Of a DNA stretch of 64,000 nt, positions 7,814 to 17,177 are shown in pieces (the stretch's first letter is position 1; each line of letters begins with the position of its first letter). The position numbers were made by a program, and so were the translations under genes. Under the pieces are notes generated by a model. The model had not been told where the DNA came from. It saw nothing but the letters and a program-made list of their open reading frames with translations, and searched no databases. The DNA comes from Gammaproteobacteria bacterium (lineage in GTDB: Bacteria > Pseudomonadota > Gammaproteobacteria > DSM-16500): contig JAJPJI010000019.1 of the NCBI GenBank assembly GCA_021324305.1, positions 123,748-187,747 of the forward strand. Reading direction: 5' to 3'.

Positions 7814-10162
7814 ATGAATATGCGAAACGAAAATAAAAGGGATTATGCCAAGTGGATCGATATTATAATCAAATGTAATTTACTAGGTGTGCGCAAGCCA
7901 AGACTGGTTTTGCAGCAAATGCTAAATGATTTTCCCGGCAAGTCGGCTAATTCATCTTTTAATCGTTCATTTTTCAACCCGAATTCAGTTTCAGCGGATG
8001 AGATTCTGGCCAGAGAGATTTCCAGGATACTGGCCGATAGCGGTAACCCGAATCCGATTCCTGCTGTTTTGAAATATCTGAATGCCAACTATCGGAAATT
8101 AACTCCGCACGGCAGATTGACACCGCTTGTTGGTGCCTTTTTGTCTGTCTATGAGCATTATCGTAAATACATGCTTCCAGCCCTGAATAATATGCTGAAC
8201 TGCCAGGATGTCTGGCAATCCGATGTGACAAGATATGTGGATGCGATTTTATTGTGTCTGAGCAGTGAATTGAGGCCGAATTTTCGTGAGGCCGCATTAT
8301 CTGCAATTATGAATATTTCAGAATCGATGCCGCTGGAAAGCATGCGGACAGATATCATGAGGTCGCTTGTGGAATATATGAATAATTACCCCGGAAGACA
8401 AATCTGTCACGCCATTATCATGCTGAAAAGAATGATTCCGGATTCATTTCATGCCGATATCGTTGATAACCTGGCGATACAGATTCACAACCCGGACTCA
8501 GAGATTTGCATTGCGGCGATCGAGGCAATCGGCGAGTTATCGCGAATTGTTCCAGCGGAAAGTTTGGGGAAGATAGGTGATGACTTGCGTGAAATTATCA
8601 TTAATTCACGTAAAAAACCCGCGATCAGAATCGCAGCCTTGCGAGTCTTGCGCACATTGCTGTGCGCGCTGCCATCTGATGCGCATGCGATCATGCTCAA
8701 TGTGTTGCTGGATTCAATTTGCGATCCTCATCCTGAAATACGGCTTGAGGCAGGCATGTTTATCCGGCAGTATCAGGCTCAGATACCAGCTGAAAGTCTG
8801 AGGAAGAAAATCGACATGCTGCTGAGGAATCTGGCTTCGCGCAACATCAATTTGAGCAGCCATGTTCCTGCTGTTATTTGTTATCTCAGTGATTGTCTGG
8901 ATAATGAAAGCATGGCTGTGATCATCGAGACATTTATGAATTTCATCACTGACAAGACAAGACTGGTGCAAATGCGTATGGAGGTGATGAATGCATTGAT
9001 GCAATTATACGATAAACTGCCCGCCAATTCCCAAAAGCAATTGTATGGTTCTCTGCAGATTCTCATGCTTGATGAATCTGCCGACATCAGTCAGCTTGCC
9101 TGTCGTCACATCAGTGAACGCAAGGAATGGCTGTATGCGTATCCTGTTCGATTCACGGCGGCTGATATAGCGTTGAAATTGAGATCTCCGGAAGTTCAGG
9201 AGGTTATTCATGCGGGCAGGAAGCTTTCATTTCTGGGTTGTCTGCTGTTCACTGATCAGGTCAATGATGCTGTTGGCGCATTATTGTCCACGTTGATTGC
9301 AAACAAAAACAATGACCGCTTCGCGCAAATCTGCGATGTCTTAAATCTGTTACGAAATGTCATACCACAAAAAAAAATTTCCTCGATTATCGAGGTGCTG
9401 TTGTCAATTCTGTCTGATGCAGAGGTCAAGCCCGCAGTTATGATAATTGTTCTTAAAACCATGGCCGGATTTTATACGTATCTTGACTTGCCGTCGGCCA
9501 AGGCATGCCTCGAAGGATGTCAATCAATTATTTCTGATGTCAATCGCGATTTGGATATCCGTGTCGAGGCGCTGAACTGCCTGGGTCGGCTTAACCTCAA
9601 CAGTGATGATGATCATCCAGAGTTGATGCGTGTCTTGCTTGAATGCGCGAATGACAAGTCTGAGACGGTCAGGTTGGCGGCTTTCACGGCCATGTCGAAT
9701 CCGCGATTAAGGATATTCCAGGATAATTCCGGCCTTGCTGATTTCTTCGCTTCATGCCTTGCGATGAAGAATCCGGTGCAATGTATTTGCGAAATAATGA
9801 CGTACCTCAAGACTGTATTGCCATACGATATTTCCAGTCTTTACCTAAATAAATTAATTTCCTTATTGAATGACCATGCCAAATGGGATCTGATGAAACC
9901 GGCAGAGAAAAGCAAATGCATCCATGTATTGTCCTTGTATGCGCCTCATATGAATTATATTCAGAAGCTGGCCGCAATGTGCCGTTTGCGGCAGCTTATC
10001 GCGAGCGAGGAAACCCTGCATGAATATAAGATTCTGTTTTTGAAGATATACGGTGAGTCCAGAAAAGACCTGATTTTCGATATGCTGAAGAAAATGCCAA
10101 ACGAACAGAACATCGCGATCCCCAATGAAATGGTTGAACATGTCATGTCTATGACCTTATAG
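7814..10162 (+). CDS. Large helical-repeat (HEAT-like) protein, unknown function
   Basis: Protein of 782 residues from the ATG at 7814; AAGGAT seven bases upstream favours this over an ATG at 7781. The sequence is a succession of paired helices with recurrent patterns such as ICIAAIEAIGELSRIVPAES, IRIAALRVLRTLLCALP, IRVEALNCLGRL and TVRLAAFTAM. These match the HEAT/Armadillo style of alpha-solenoid, with repeats visible from about residue 170 to 690. No enzymatic motif or membrane segment is seen. Solenoids bind proteins, so a scaffolding or host-target role is possible. It stands alone upstream of a secreted phosphodiesterase and carries a possible PmrA-like promoter. I do not recognise the exact family; an effector role is inference from context. 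Confidence 0.7.
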   Translation: MNMRNENKRDYAKWIDIIIKCNLLGVRKPRLVLQQMLNDFPGKSANSSFNRSFFNPNSVSADEILAREISRILADSGNPNPIPAVLKYLNANYRKLTPHGRLTPLVGAFLSVYEHYRKYMLPALNNMLNCQDVWQSDVTRYVDAILLCLSSELRPNFREAALSAIMNISESMPLESMRTDIMRSLVEYMNNYPGRQICHAIIMLKRMIPDSFHADIVDNLAIQIHNPDSEICIAAIEAIGELSRIVPAESLGKIGDDLREIIINSRKKPAIRIAALRVLRTLLCALPSDAHAIMLNVLLDSICDPHPEIRLEAGMFIRQYQAQIPAESLRKKIDMLLRNLASRNINLSSHVPAVICYLSDCLDNESMAVIIETFMNFITDKTRLVQMRMEVMNALMQLYDKLPANSQKQLYGSLQILMLDESADISQLACRHISERKEWLYAYPVRFTAADIALKLRSPEVQEVIHAGRKLSFLGCLLFTDQVNDAVGALLSTLIANKNNDRFAQICDVLNLLRNVIPQKKISSIIEVLLSILSDAEVKPAVMIIVLKTMAGFYTYLDLPSAKACLEGCQSIISDVNRDLDIRVEALNCLGRLNLNSDDDHPELMRVLLECANDKSETVRLAAFTAMSNPRLRIFQDNSGLADFFASCLAMKNPVQCICEIMTYLKTVLPYDISSLYLNKLISLLNDHAKWDLMKPAEKSKCIHVLSLYAPHMNYIQKLAAMCRLRQLIASEETLHEYKILFLKIYGESRKDLIFDMLKKMPNEQNIAIPNEMVEHVMSMTL

Positions 10163-10295
10163 AATTTGTCTTGCAAAGCGGCATCTCGATCCTAGCAGCA
10201 GCTGTTGAGCGGTGGCCATTTGCCTGTCTTGATTGTGGAAGATTGAGACGGTATAAAATAGTAATCCGTCAAGTTTGTATACAGGTCTACAAAGA

Positions 10296-11717
10296 ATGGA
10301 AAACCAGGCAGGGAAAATTTCAATTGCAGCTATCTTATTCGGTTTTCTACTTTTCTCCTGGTTTGCTCCTGCAGTGTTTGCGGATTCGACTCAGTCCGTC
10401 AATTTACAGTCTGGCCAATCCGGCATCGCACATTTTCTTGCGCTGGCCGATATTCATTTCGATCCATTCCTGAGTTGCAGGAACCGGATACCTTGTCCTT
10501 TAATTGAAAAGCTTCGCCGTGTGCCATCTAATCAGTGGTCTGCCTTGTTATCCAGGTATGATACCACACCGCCCCAATACAGGTTTGATACCAGTTATCC
10601 ATTATTGACTTCCGCGCTGGATGCCTCAAGGAAAGCTGCCAGGGATGCCCATGCCAGATTTGTGCTGGTTCTTGGCGATTTTATAGGGCATGAATTCCGT
10701 TATTACTATCGACGCTACTCGACCGACATGACAATGGCTGGATATCAATCCTTCGTCCGCAAGACGATGGAGTTTTTAACCGGGGAGCTGGCGTCGAGAT
10801 TTCCGGATATGGATATCTATTCGCTTGTTGGCAACAACGATTCCTATCAGGATGATTATGTCAGCAATCCCGGAGGGCAGTTTTTCAGGGACACCGCTGT
10901 GCTTTGGTCTAGACTGGTAAAAAATAAAGACAACCGCATGGCTTTGCAAAAAATGTTTGTACCGGCAGGTTATTACTCAGTGACTCTTCCCGAGCGGTCT
11001 GATGTGCGCCTCATCATTTTGAATACCAATTTATTTTCATATAAAGCGCAGGGGAGACTGATAGATAAAGCAGCGGTCAATGAATTAAACTGGCTGCACG
11101 ATCAATTGCGGTCAGCAAAGGAGAATAACCAGAAGGTCTTGATTGCCATGCATATTCCGGAAGGCATTGATGTTTATGCGACGCTTCGTACCCGGTTATT
11201 CAGATTGATTGCATTATGGAAATCACAATACGCCGCACGTTTTCAATCCGAGTTGCAACAATATGCCTCCGAAATTGCGGGGATTCTTGTCGGCCATCTG
11301 CATTCGGACTGGTTTCAGATTCTGACGTTTGATAATTCAGATGAAATACCCATTACCGGGGTGCCCTCTATCAGCCCCATATTTGGAAATAATCCAGGAT
11401 TCAAAATTTACACTTACGGACAGCAGCCATTACGGCTCAAGGACTTCACCACTTATTACTATCCGGTGAATGGCAAGAAATCCTGGGGCCTCGAGTATAA
11501 TTTTAGCCGCGTCTATCAGGGTAATTGTCAGGACTGTTCCATTACGAGTCACATGCGCATGCTCAAACGGGCTGGTACATTGGCAGATTTTTATAAGGAC
11601 CATTATTCGCTTGGTACACAAACTCAGCCGATTACGAGCAAGTGGTACCCATATTACTGGTGCGCTATCTGGGAAGTTGAACAGTCAGATTATAGGAAAT
11701 GTATCAATCAGCCCTAG
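10296..11717 (+). CDS. Secreted metallophosphoesterase, acid-sphingomyelinase-like phosphodiesterase
   Basis: Calcineurin-fold phosphoesterase of 473 residues with a signal peptide (hydrophobic about residues 10-27, cleavage after VFA). The binuclear metal-binding motifs occur in order: D52-I-H54 in LALADIHFDP, GD in VLVLGDFIG (about 128), GNND (179-182), the single His of AMHIPEG (about 286), and GHLHSD (333-338). This arrangement, with the cysteine-containing segment after DIHFDP, resembles SMPDL3/acid sphingomyelinase-like enzymes, which cleave phosphodiesters or nucleotides outside the cytosol. Gene start at 10296 is preferred over 10275 because the signal peptide then sits at the N-terminus. 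The actual substrate (sphingomyelin, nucleotides or other) is unknown. Confidence 0.8.
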   Translation: MENQAGKISIAAILFGFLLFSWFAPAVFADSTQSVNLQSGQSGIAHFLALADIHFDPFLSCRNRIPCPLIEKLRRVPSNQWSALLSRYDTTPPQYRFDTSYPLLTSALDASRKAARDAHARFVLVLGDFIGHEFRYYYRRYSTDMTMAGYQSFVRKTMEFLTGELASRFPDMDIYSLVGNNDSYQDDYVSNPGGQFFRDTAVLWSRLVKNKDNRMALQKMFVPAGYYSVTLPERSDVRLIILNTNLFSYKAQGRLIDKAAVNELNWLHDQLRSAKENNQKVLIAMHIPEGIDVYATLRTRLFRLIALWKSQYAARFQSELQQYASEIAGILVGHLHSDWFQILTFDNSDEIPITGVPSISPIFGNNPGFKIYTYGQQPLRLKDFTTYYYPVNGKKSWGLEYNFSRVYQGNCQDCSITSHMRMLKRAGTLADFYKDHYSLGTQTQPITSKWYPYYWCAIWEVEQSDYRKCINQP

Positions 11718-11912
11718 GTATGCAGCATCCCCTCTATATTGATCTAATATTGTTCAGATTTTGCCTGTTAGCCGTTTATCAGCCATTATTGTTTGTAACA
11801 TGACAAGATTGTAATGTTTCTGTCATCTCTGTGACTGGTTCAGATACTTAAAATTGACAGTATTATCTCACTACATAGAACACTGATATAAACAATATAA
11901 ACGAGGTTAATT

Positions 11913-12635
11913 ATGAACAGTCATGCAGAAGTGGCAAGCACAATTGATGCGATACGAATGAAACAAAATTATTACGTGGATGTCGTATTGACAAGATTTA
12001 TACATGAGAAATTGGATGCTATAGATGCACTTGCTCAAAAAATCAATCTGGATCCTGAAAAAACCATAAAGTTGAAAAACGCTTTTTTGAACAGGATTTC
12101 AGGTATCAATTTCATGGCTGCTTACGGAAACAAAGCTTTCCCTCGGCTTACACCCAATGGATTCGATCTTGATTATGCGAAATTTTCGCAATATGTGCTG
12201 AAGCAGATTCCGGATTTACAGGATTTGCAAGAATTCGCTGCTCAGGAATTGGGATACAAAAATAAAAAACGTGAAATATTGACTAGTATTGGCAGCATCA
12301 AAAAAGCGGTGAACGCTTATTCAGGCCAGAATAAAAAATCATTCATAGATAAATTCAATACAGAGGTAGATGATCTTTTGGTGTCATTAAAAGATATGCC
12401 TTTCCTGGAAGTGGATGCGGTTGCTGCCAATCGGACAAAGGTAGCGCTTGATAATCTGCAATCCAGGGAGTCAACCTACTACAACCAGTTCACGTTTTTT
12501 GCTGCTTCCAGAAAAGCGAACAGTACCTTGCAGCCAAAAATCAATGAAGCGTTTGGCTTGCTTGACAAGCTGGGCAAGCCGAATGGCGAGGCAGCAAGTC
12601 ATGATGCCAAACCCAGAATAAGTCCGGTAAACTGA
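11913..12635 (+). CDS. Hypothetical protein, 240 residues
   Basis: Soluble, largely helical protein rich in Lys, Asn and Asp. I recognise no family. There is no signal peptide and no membrane segment. Helical stretches cover about residues 5-65 and 95-175. The C-terminus is a polar, probably disordered tail containing NGEAASHDAKPR. The start has an AACGAGG-like site (ACGAGG, eight bases upstream). A TTGACA hexamer at about 11855 may mark its promoter. It is a single-gene unit inside a block of accessory genes of similar character. An exported-effector role is possible only by association. Confidence 0.55.
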   Translation: MNSHAEVASTIDAIRMKQNYYVDVVLTRFIHEKLDAIDALAQKINLDPEKTIKLKNAFLNRISGINFMAAYGNKAFPRLTPNGFDLDYAKFSQYVLKQIPDLQDLQEFAAQELGYKNKKREILTSIGSIKKAVNAYSGQNKKSFIDKFNTEVDDLLVSLKDMPFLEVDAVAANRTKVALDNLQSRESTYYNQFTFFAASRKANSTLQPKINEAFGLLDKLGKPNGEAASHDAKPRISPVN

Positions 12636-12800
12636 CTCTCCATCCAGACAACTTGTCACTCAAACACTGGCATGCCGCGGACAGCTCCGGCATGTCAGCG
12701 TTTCATCCGCTGTTAAGACAAAGATTTGCTTGATATTTTTTTGTTGCGATACCATTATCTACGGAATCAATGGAGAGGTTTATTTGCTAAGGAGAGAGCA

Positions 12801-13637
12801 ATGAAAAAGACAATGCTATTATCTTCCATTCCTGTGTTTCTGTTGGCAGCCACATCGGGATTTGCTAACGGCACGGTTTTTGATGGATTTTACTTCGGTG
12901 GATCAGCTGGAGGCGCTTTTGTTACTGCCGAGCCAAAGATTTCTGTATCGGATGTCTATACAAACAGGGATCAGGGCGGCCCCTTCAACACAGTGTTAAA
13001 TGCAAATGATGTCCTGAAAAAAAATGCTTTCAAAGGCGGCATTTTCGCCGGATATGGAAAATCCTGGGATGTCTGGTATCTGGGTATGGAAGCATTTGTT
13101 AATTATGAAAACTTTACCGAGTCAGATACATTTAACTCAAACGGCAGCACGGAATTCTCAGAACCTAATCCAAGTTCTGCAATGTTCTACAACACGACAG
13201 TCTACACGAACACAACTATTGATCCTTTCCAGGTCGGTGTTGATGTGCGGCCTGGATTTCTGCTGACACCAACGACGCTGCTTTATATGCGTTTCGGTAG
13301 CGCTTTCAGCACCATCAAGATGAATACAGAAACGACATTTTATGGTGCATCGGTGAAATCGAACCCGGAAAGTTTTGCCACAACCCTGACAGATTCTCAA
13401 AGTAAATCGGTAATGGCATTAAGAGCCGGTGCCGGTCTTGAACAGCATCTTACCAATCAGTGGAGCATACGTGCTGACTATGTCTTCACATATTATGGAA
13501 AACTGAGTACGGACGGATTCACACCTGTAAAAGCACTGCCCAGTGGTAATACCTATCAATTAAGCAGTTCCACAAGTGGAAACAAGGTCATGGATAATGC
13601 GGTACTACTGAGTATTTCCTACGCTCTCCATTGTTAA
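12801..13637 (+). CDS. Outer-membrane beta-barrel protein
   Basis: Exported protein of 278 residues with a classical signal peptide (MKKTMLLSSIPVFLLAATSG, cleavage after the FA-N region). The start at 12801 is chosen because it follows a strong AAGGAGAG site and begins the signal peptide; an upstream in-frame ATG at 12726 does not. The mature part alternates polar and hydrophobic residues and opens with FDGFYFGGSAGGAFV, the usual first strand of small OmpA/Opa-like barrels. It ends in a membrane strand, LLSISYALHC, with an unusual terminal cysteine instead of phenylalanine. Strand-like segments containing GAGLEQHLTNQWSIRADYVF also fit. It is probably an 8-stranded surface protein; function unknown. 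Confidence 0.8.
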   Translation: MKKTMLLSSIPVFLLAATSGFANGTVFDGFYFGGSAGGAFVTAEPKISVSDVYTNRDQGGPFNTVLNANDVLKKNAFKGGIFAGYGKSWDVWYLGMEAFVNYENFTESDTFNSNGSTEFSEPNPSSAMFYNTTVYTNTTIDPFQVGVDVRPGFLLTPTTLLYMRFGSAFSTIKMNTETTFYGASVKSNPESFATTLTDSQSKSVMALRAGAGLEQHLTNQWSIRADYVFTYYGKLSTDGFTPVKALPSGNTYQLSSSTSGNKVMDNAVLLSISYALHC

Positions 13638-13650
13638 TCCGGGCTAGGCT

Positions 13651-13680
13651 ATTCACCTGCCAGAAATCAGGCAGGTGAAT
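13651..13680 (+). terminator. Strong hairpin terminator after the outer-membrane protein gene
   Basis: Perfect 11-bp inverted repeat (ATTCACCTGCC at 13651-13661 with GGCAGGTGAAT at 13670-13680) and an 8-base loop, 13 bp after the stop codon. The T tract is missing, so it may act with a factor or as an mRNA 3' stabiliser. Confidence 0.6.
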
Positions 13681-13776
13681 ACGCGTGCATGTAATTGAAT
13701 TTTACTTAAACAATCCTGGATGTATTGGCAGGTTTATTGCCCCACGCATTAAAAATTTCTGTACATGGCAATGCGA

Positions 13777-13803
13777 TTTAACATATTGTTAATCTGGTAT
13801 AAA
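13777..13803 (+). promoter_or_regulatory. Candidate PmrA-like box and promoter upstream of the 743-residue protein gene
   Basis: TTAA at 13778-13781 and TTAA at 13789-13792 are exactly 11 bp apart. TATAAA with an upstream TGG (extended -10 type) follows at 13798-13803. The same arrangement recurs at 17776-17803 ahead of another effector-like gene. Confidence 0.4.
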
Positions 13804-13874
13804 ATTCCTGATAGTCAATAAACCAGGCTGTGTGATGGCACGGATATTATTAATATGGAATATGGGGAGAATCA

Positions 13875-16106
13875 ATGAGCACGCCTCGAATAGCTAAAAA
13901 TATAATCACTGCTGAACTGCTGGATACCGCGACAACCGGGTTGTTACGCGGTCTGGATACAGTAGAAGAAAATATACTCTCTGCTTCCAGAAAAAATAAA
14001 AAGAAGGAACTGGCGGATTCAGGGGACGCTTATAAAACGGAGCTGCAGCGTATTGTTGTCAGACTTAGAGAATTGGCTGTTTTGAATATCAGAAATATTG
14101 ATATCACGCATGTCAAGACATATAAAAACAAGAGTGCAGTCCCGGATGATTATCAGAGCTATATGGATTCGTTACAGAATCTGTCTGATTTAATCCAGAA
14201 AGACATTGTCTTCCAGAAAAACACTGATCACGCGATATTGTGCATGGAGCGATGGGTGTACCTCTGGAAACTTTGTTATGAGGAAAATAATTATTTTGTT
14301 GCCGCGGCGATTATTTTTGCATTAACCAGCCAGCCAATTATACGTTCCAATCTGGAAGAAAAATTATCTGATGTCGGCAAGGCCATATTTGTCTACGCCC
14401 AGAAAATCTATACAAAACAGTCAACCATATTCACAATCCAGGGGCAACAATTCAGGAATGGCAAAAAAGTTATTCCCATGCTGTCTGCGTTGGCTGGCAT
14501 GCTGGATGGCATTGCAAACCAGCCAGAAGATGACGAAGATGCGCAACAATATATCCAGATGATGTCTGAAAAATATATTAAAACATATGTAGGCATGCAG
14601 AAATCAGCCAATGATAAAGTTAAACGTGCACGCAAGAAAATTCATGCTGATCTGTCGCAAAGTCCAAATTCAGCCCTGTACCAGGATTATTATGATCAGG
14701 GAACAAGGGTCAGGACATCACTTGCCAAAAAAAAATATAAAATCAAGACATCCAAATTGATGAGTCAGATAAGCATGTATGGTGCTGCAGACTTGTATTA
14801 TCTGCACAGAGCGAATATCGCCCAGCTTTCCAATGAGCTCAGTGATTATGCCAGCCGGCATAAAATCAACTCCATGAATGAGCAAATAATTGTCAATGTC
14901 AGGGTGATGCTGGCAAAGGATGTGATCACGCATCAAGCCAAGCTGGATGAGATAAACAGGATTCTGAGCGACAATAAGGGAGCAATCAATAAAAGCGTAC
15001 TTAAAATTCTGGTTCAGATTCAGTCGGAGCTGACAGCGTTAGTTTCTTTAAGGCAAAAGGAGTTATCTCTTGAGCCTGTTGTGACCAATGATGCAGAGCC
15101 TGACAGTCGTGATCATGTTATGCCGAAAACAGATTCAAAGTCGGAAGCGGTTGTCATACTTTCAGAAAAAGAGGGTGATGTTACTCCTGTAGAATCCCTG
15201 GCGGGATCAATGCATGAGAGTCAGACTCTTTCTGACAAGGAGTCAGCTGATACATCATCCATTAAAGAGGATAGTGGAACTGAATTCAGCCTCCCGGTGT
15301 TGCAGGTCGAGTCTGAAAGCAAGAAGACAGGCAGCATGGATACCATTATTGAAGAATTTGTTGATGTGAGCACATCCTCTGAGTTGTCTTTGTCCGGATC
15401 AATGAATGAGGTTTTGACACCACGCGATAATGAGCAGGCTGATATTGAATCCATGAAAGAAGAAAGCGGGATTGAGTCAGGTGATATGGTACAGGTTTAT
15501 GCAAGCAGTAACGCGAGTAATATCACTATATCGTCAGTATCCGAGAAACAGATTGATGCGTCCGTATCTGGCCGGAATGACTCAGTAGTGTTGACGGATA
15601 GATTTGATCTTTCCCGGCAGACCAGCAGGATACAGTCAACAATTGATGAATTTAACAAACGCACAATTCAACCAGTGAGTGCCAAGCCCGAGCTCGAGCG
15701 GCCGAAATTGGGAAGTGGCAAAATTGTTCGCAATCAATCTAGGCTAATCGATCTGGGTCTGTTCAGCCAATCAAAAGTCAAAGAACCAAATTCTGAAGTC
15801 AGTTTGGAAATGCATGCCTTGCTGTCAGCGCGGTATGTTTCATCTATCAGGAAAAAAATATCCGAAGCTGGAGCAGAGGGTGATACTCAGGCATCCTCGC
15901 AATTGCCAGCATTGGTTTCTCCGCGCCAGGATCAGAAAGCCAGAGAAATTGCAAAAGGGTTGGATGAAACCGATAGCAGTGACATCCGGCTGAAGTTGTT
16001 TGGCCAACAGCGAAGATATTCTGTAATTGCCTCGAAAATATCCGAGTCCAGGCAAAGTGAAAATGAAGAACGCCAGATCATTCCAGGCGCTTCGGTGTTA
16101 AAATGA
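13875..16106 (+). CDS. Effector-like protein with acidic repeat-bearing C-terminal half
   Basis: Protein of 743 residues with no recognised family. The N-terminal 400 residues are helical and basic, with no signal peptide or membrane segment. The rest is Ser/Glu/Asp-rich and probably disordered. Within it a stretch of about 40 residues occurs twice, 64 codons apart (DNA copies near 15190-15290 and 15382-15483). Copy one contains AGSMHESQTLSDKESAD and copy two SGSMNEVLTPRDNEQAD, each followed by a K-E-(D/E)-SG motif. The last 150 residues are more basic. GGGGAG lies nine bases before the start. A paired-TTAA promoter precedes it. Size, disorder and duplication fit a secreted effector, but that is inferred. 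Confidence 0.65.
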   Translation: MSTPRIAKNIITAELLDTATTGLLRGLDTVEENILSASRKNKKKELADSGDAYKTELQRIVVRLRELAVLNIRNIDITHVKTYKNKSAVPDDYQSYMDSLQNLSDLIQKDIVFQKNTDHAILCMERWVYLWKLCYEENNYFVAAAIIFALTSQPIIRSNLEEKLSDVGKAIFVYAQKIYTKQSTIFTIQGQQFRNGKKVIPMLSALAGMLDGIANQPEDDEDAQQYIQMMSEKYIKTYVGMQKSANDKVKRARKKIHADLSQSPNSALYQDYYDQGTRVRTSLAKKKYKIKTSKLMSQISMYGAADLYYLHRANIAQLSNELSDYASRHKINSMNEQIIVNVRVMLAKDVITHQAKLDEINRILSDNKGAINKSVLKILVQIQSELTALVSLRQKELSLEPVVTNDAEPDSRDHVMPKTDSKSEAVVILSEKEGDVTPVESLAGSMHESQTLSDKESADTSSIKEDSGTEFSLPVLQVESESKKTGSMDTIIEEFVDVSTSSELSLSGSMNEVLTPRDNEQADIESMKEESGIESGDMVQVYASSNASNITISSVSEKQIDASVSGRNDSVVLTDRFDLSRQTSRIQSTIDEFNKRTIQPVSAKPELERPKLGSGKIVRNQSRLIDLGLFSQSKVKEPNSEVSLEMHALLSARYVSSIRKKISEAGAEGDTQASSQLPALVSPRQDQKAREIAKGLDETDSSDIRLKLFGQQRRYSVIASKISESRQSENEERQIIPGASVLK
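15190..15483 (+). repeat. Imperfect 192-bp-spaced internal duplication in the 743-residue protein gene
   Basis: The segment starting GGATCAATG at 15204 recurs at 15396, a spacing of exactly 192 bp or 64 codons. The encoded copies of about 40 residues are roughly half identical, so the duplication is old or selected to diverge. Confidence 0.6.
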
Positions 16107-16163
16107 TAATGACATTATTTTATGATAAATTAGGGCTATTCAAATTTTGAAATAGGGGCACAT

Positions 16164-16922
16164 ATGGATATGCACAGGATAACCAAGACTGTTTTTTTTA
16201 TCTCCGGTATTTGTATTTTTCAATCATTTGCCTGGGCGGATGAACCAATGGGACTCTATATGAATGGCCAGTGGGATCCTGCCTGCAGCAAATGTTGGCC
16301 TTCCCCACGAACAGACAAGAATAATCATTGCAAGCCTGCGGATTGCGCCTTGCAGGGTTATTATCATTGCAAGATGCAAAATCCGCCGCTCGCAATTGAT
16401 GATGATCCGCGTCTTGTTTCATTGATCAAGTCCGGGGAATGTACTTATGCTCCACGGGAAGCTATGAATTCAGGCGAGGCAGCATATGTAGACAGTATGA
16501 AAGTGTGTACCAACGTCCTCGATAAGATGGCGGGCAGATTTAATTTCCCGCCTGATCAGGAAAATGTATCCAGGCAAAAGATTGATTTTTATGTCACCAA
16601 CTTCAAGGCTTACGTGCTCGGCAGTGCCTATGCTCAGTTAAAGCTTGCGATTGACTATGATATTGGAATGGGGACACAGCAAAACCGGTCAAAAGCGAAT
16701 GACCTATACAATAAGGCAGCGATGAGCGGTATACCGTTTGCCCAGTATGCGGTGGGCGCGCGCTATGCATATGGTATCTCTGTACCGCAAAATAAAACCC
16801 TGGCGATTAAATGGCTTAACAAGGCACTGAACAATAAGCCAGTGACGGAAGCAGATAAAAAAGCCCAGGCAATTGTCGCGCCATGTGCGATCAAGTTAAT
16901 TGAGCACCTGACGCCGACATAA
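16164..16922 (+). CDS. Secreted Sel1-repeat protein with cysteine-rich N-terminal region
   Basis: Exported protein of 252 residues. A signal peptide spans about residues 1-25 (hydrophobic VFFISGICIFQSFAWA). A cysteine-rich region follows (about residues 35-75), with DPACSKCWPSP, CKPADCALQGYYHCK and later GECTYAP, suggesting several disulfides. Two Sel1-like helical repeats lie near residues 150-225, recognisable by KLAIDYDIGMGTQQNRSKA and GARYAYGISVPQNKTLAIKW. Sel1 repeats mediate protein contacts; in Legionella, Sel1 proteins such as EnhC and LpnE take part in host entry. AGGGG lies upstream of the ATG at 16164; the second ATG at 16170 is an alternative. A periplasmic or surface location is expected. 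Confidence 0.75.
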   Translation: MDMHRITKTVFFISGICIFQSFAWADEPMGLYMNGQWDPACSKCWPSPRTDKNNHCKPADCALQGYYHCKMQNPPLAIDDDPRLVSLIKSGECTYAPREAMNSGEAAYVDSMKVCTNVLDKMAGRFNFPPDQENVSRQKIDFYVTNFKAYVLGSAYAQLKLAIDYDIGMGTQQNRSKANDLYNKAAMSGIPFAQYAVGARYAYGISVPQNKTLAIKWLNKALNNKPVTEADKKAQAIVAPCAIKLIEHLTPT

Positions 16923-17177
16923 ACAAACTGAAAATCCCTGACTGATTGTTGGGCGGCTCTCAAGCTGCCAGCGTCGCAGTTCAGGGATGCAAGCGCGCAC
17001 GTTACATTTTTGTAGCACATAATTCTGAATTCTTCTCTGCAAGAATTATGTCAAGTCATAAATTTCCAGTGAATGAAAAAATAAAATCATAATGATTATC
17101 AGCTACATATATTATTATCTGCATGTTTGAAAAAGATTGGAGTAAAATAAAAACAAGGAAGAATAGGAGGAATGACT

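Noticed and set aside
7974..8306. Minus-strand frame of 110 codons inside the HEAT-like gene
   Set aside because: Shadow of a longer, regular repeat protein.
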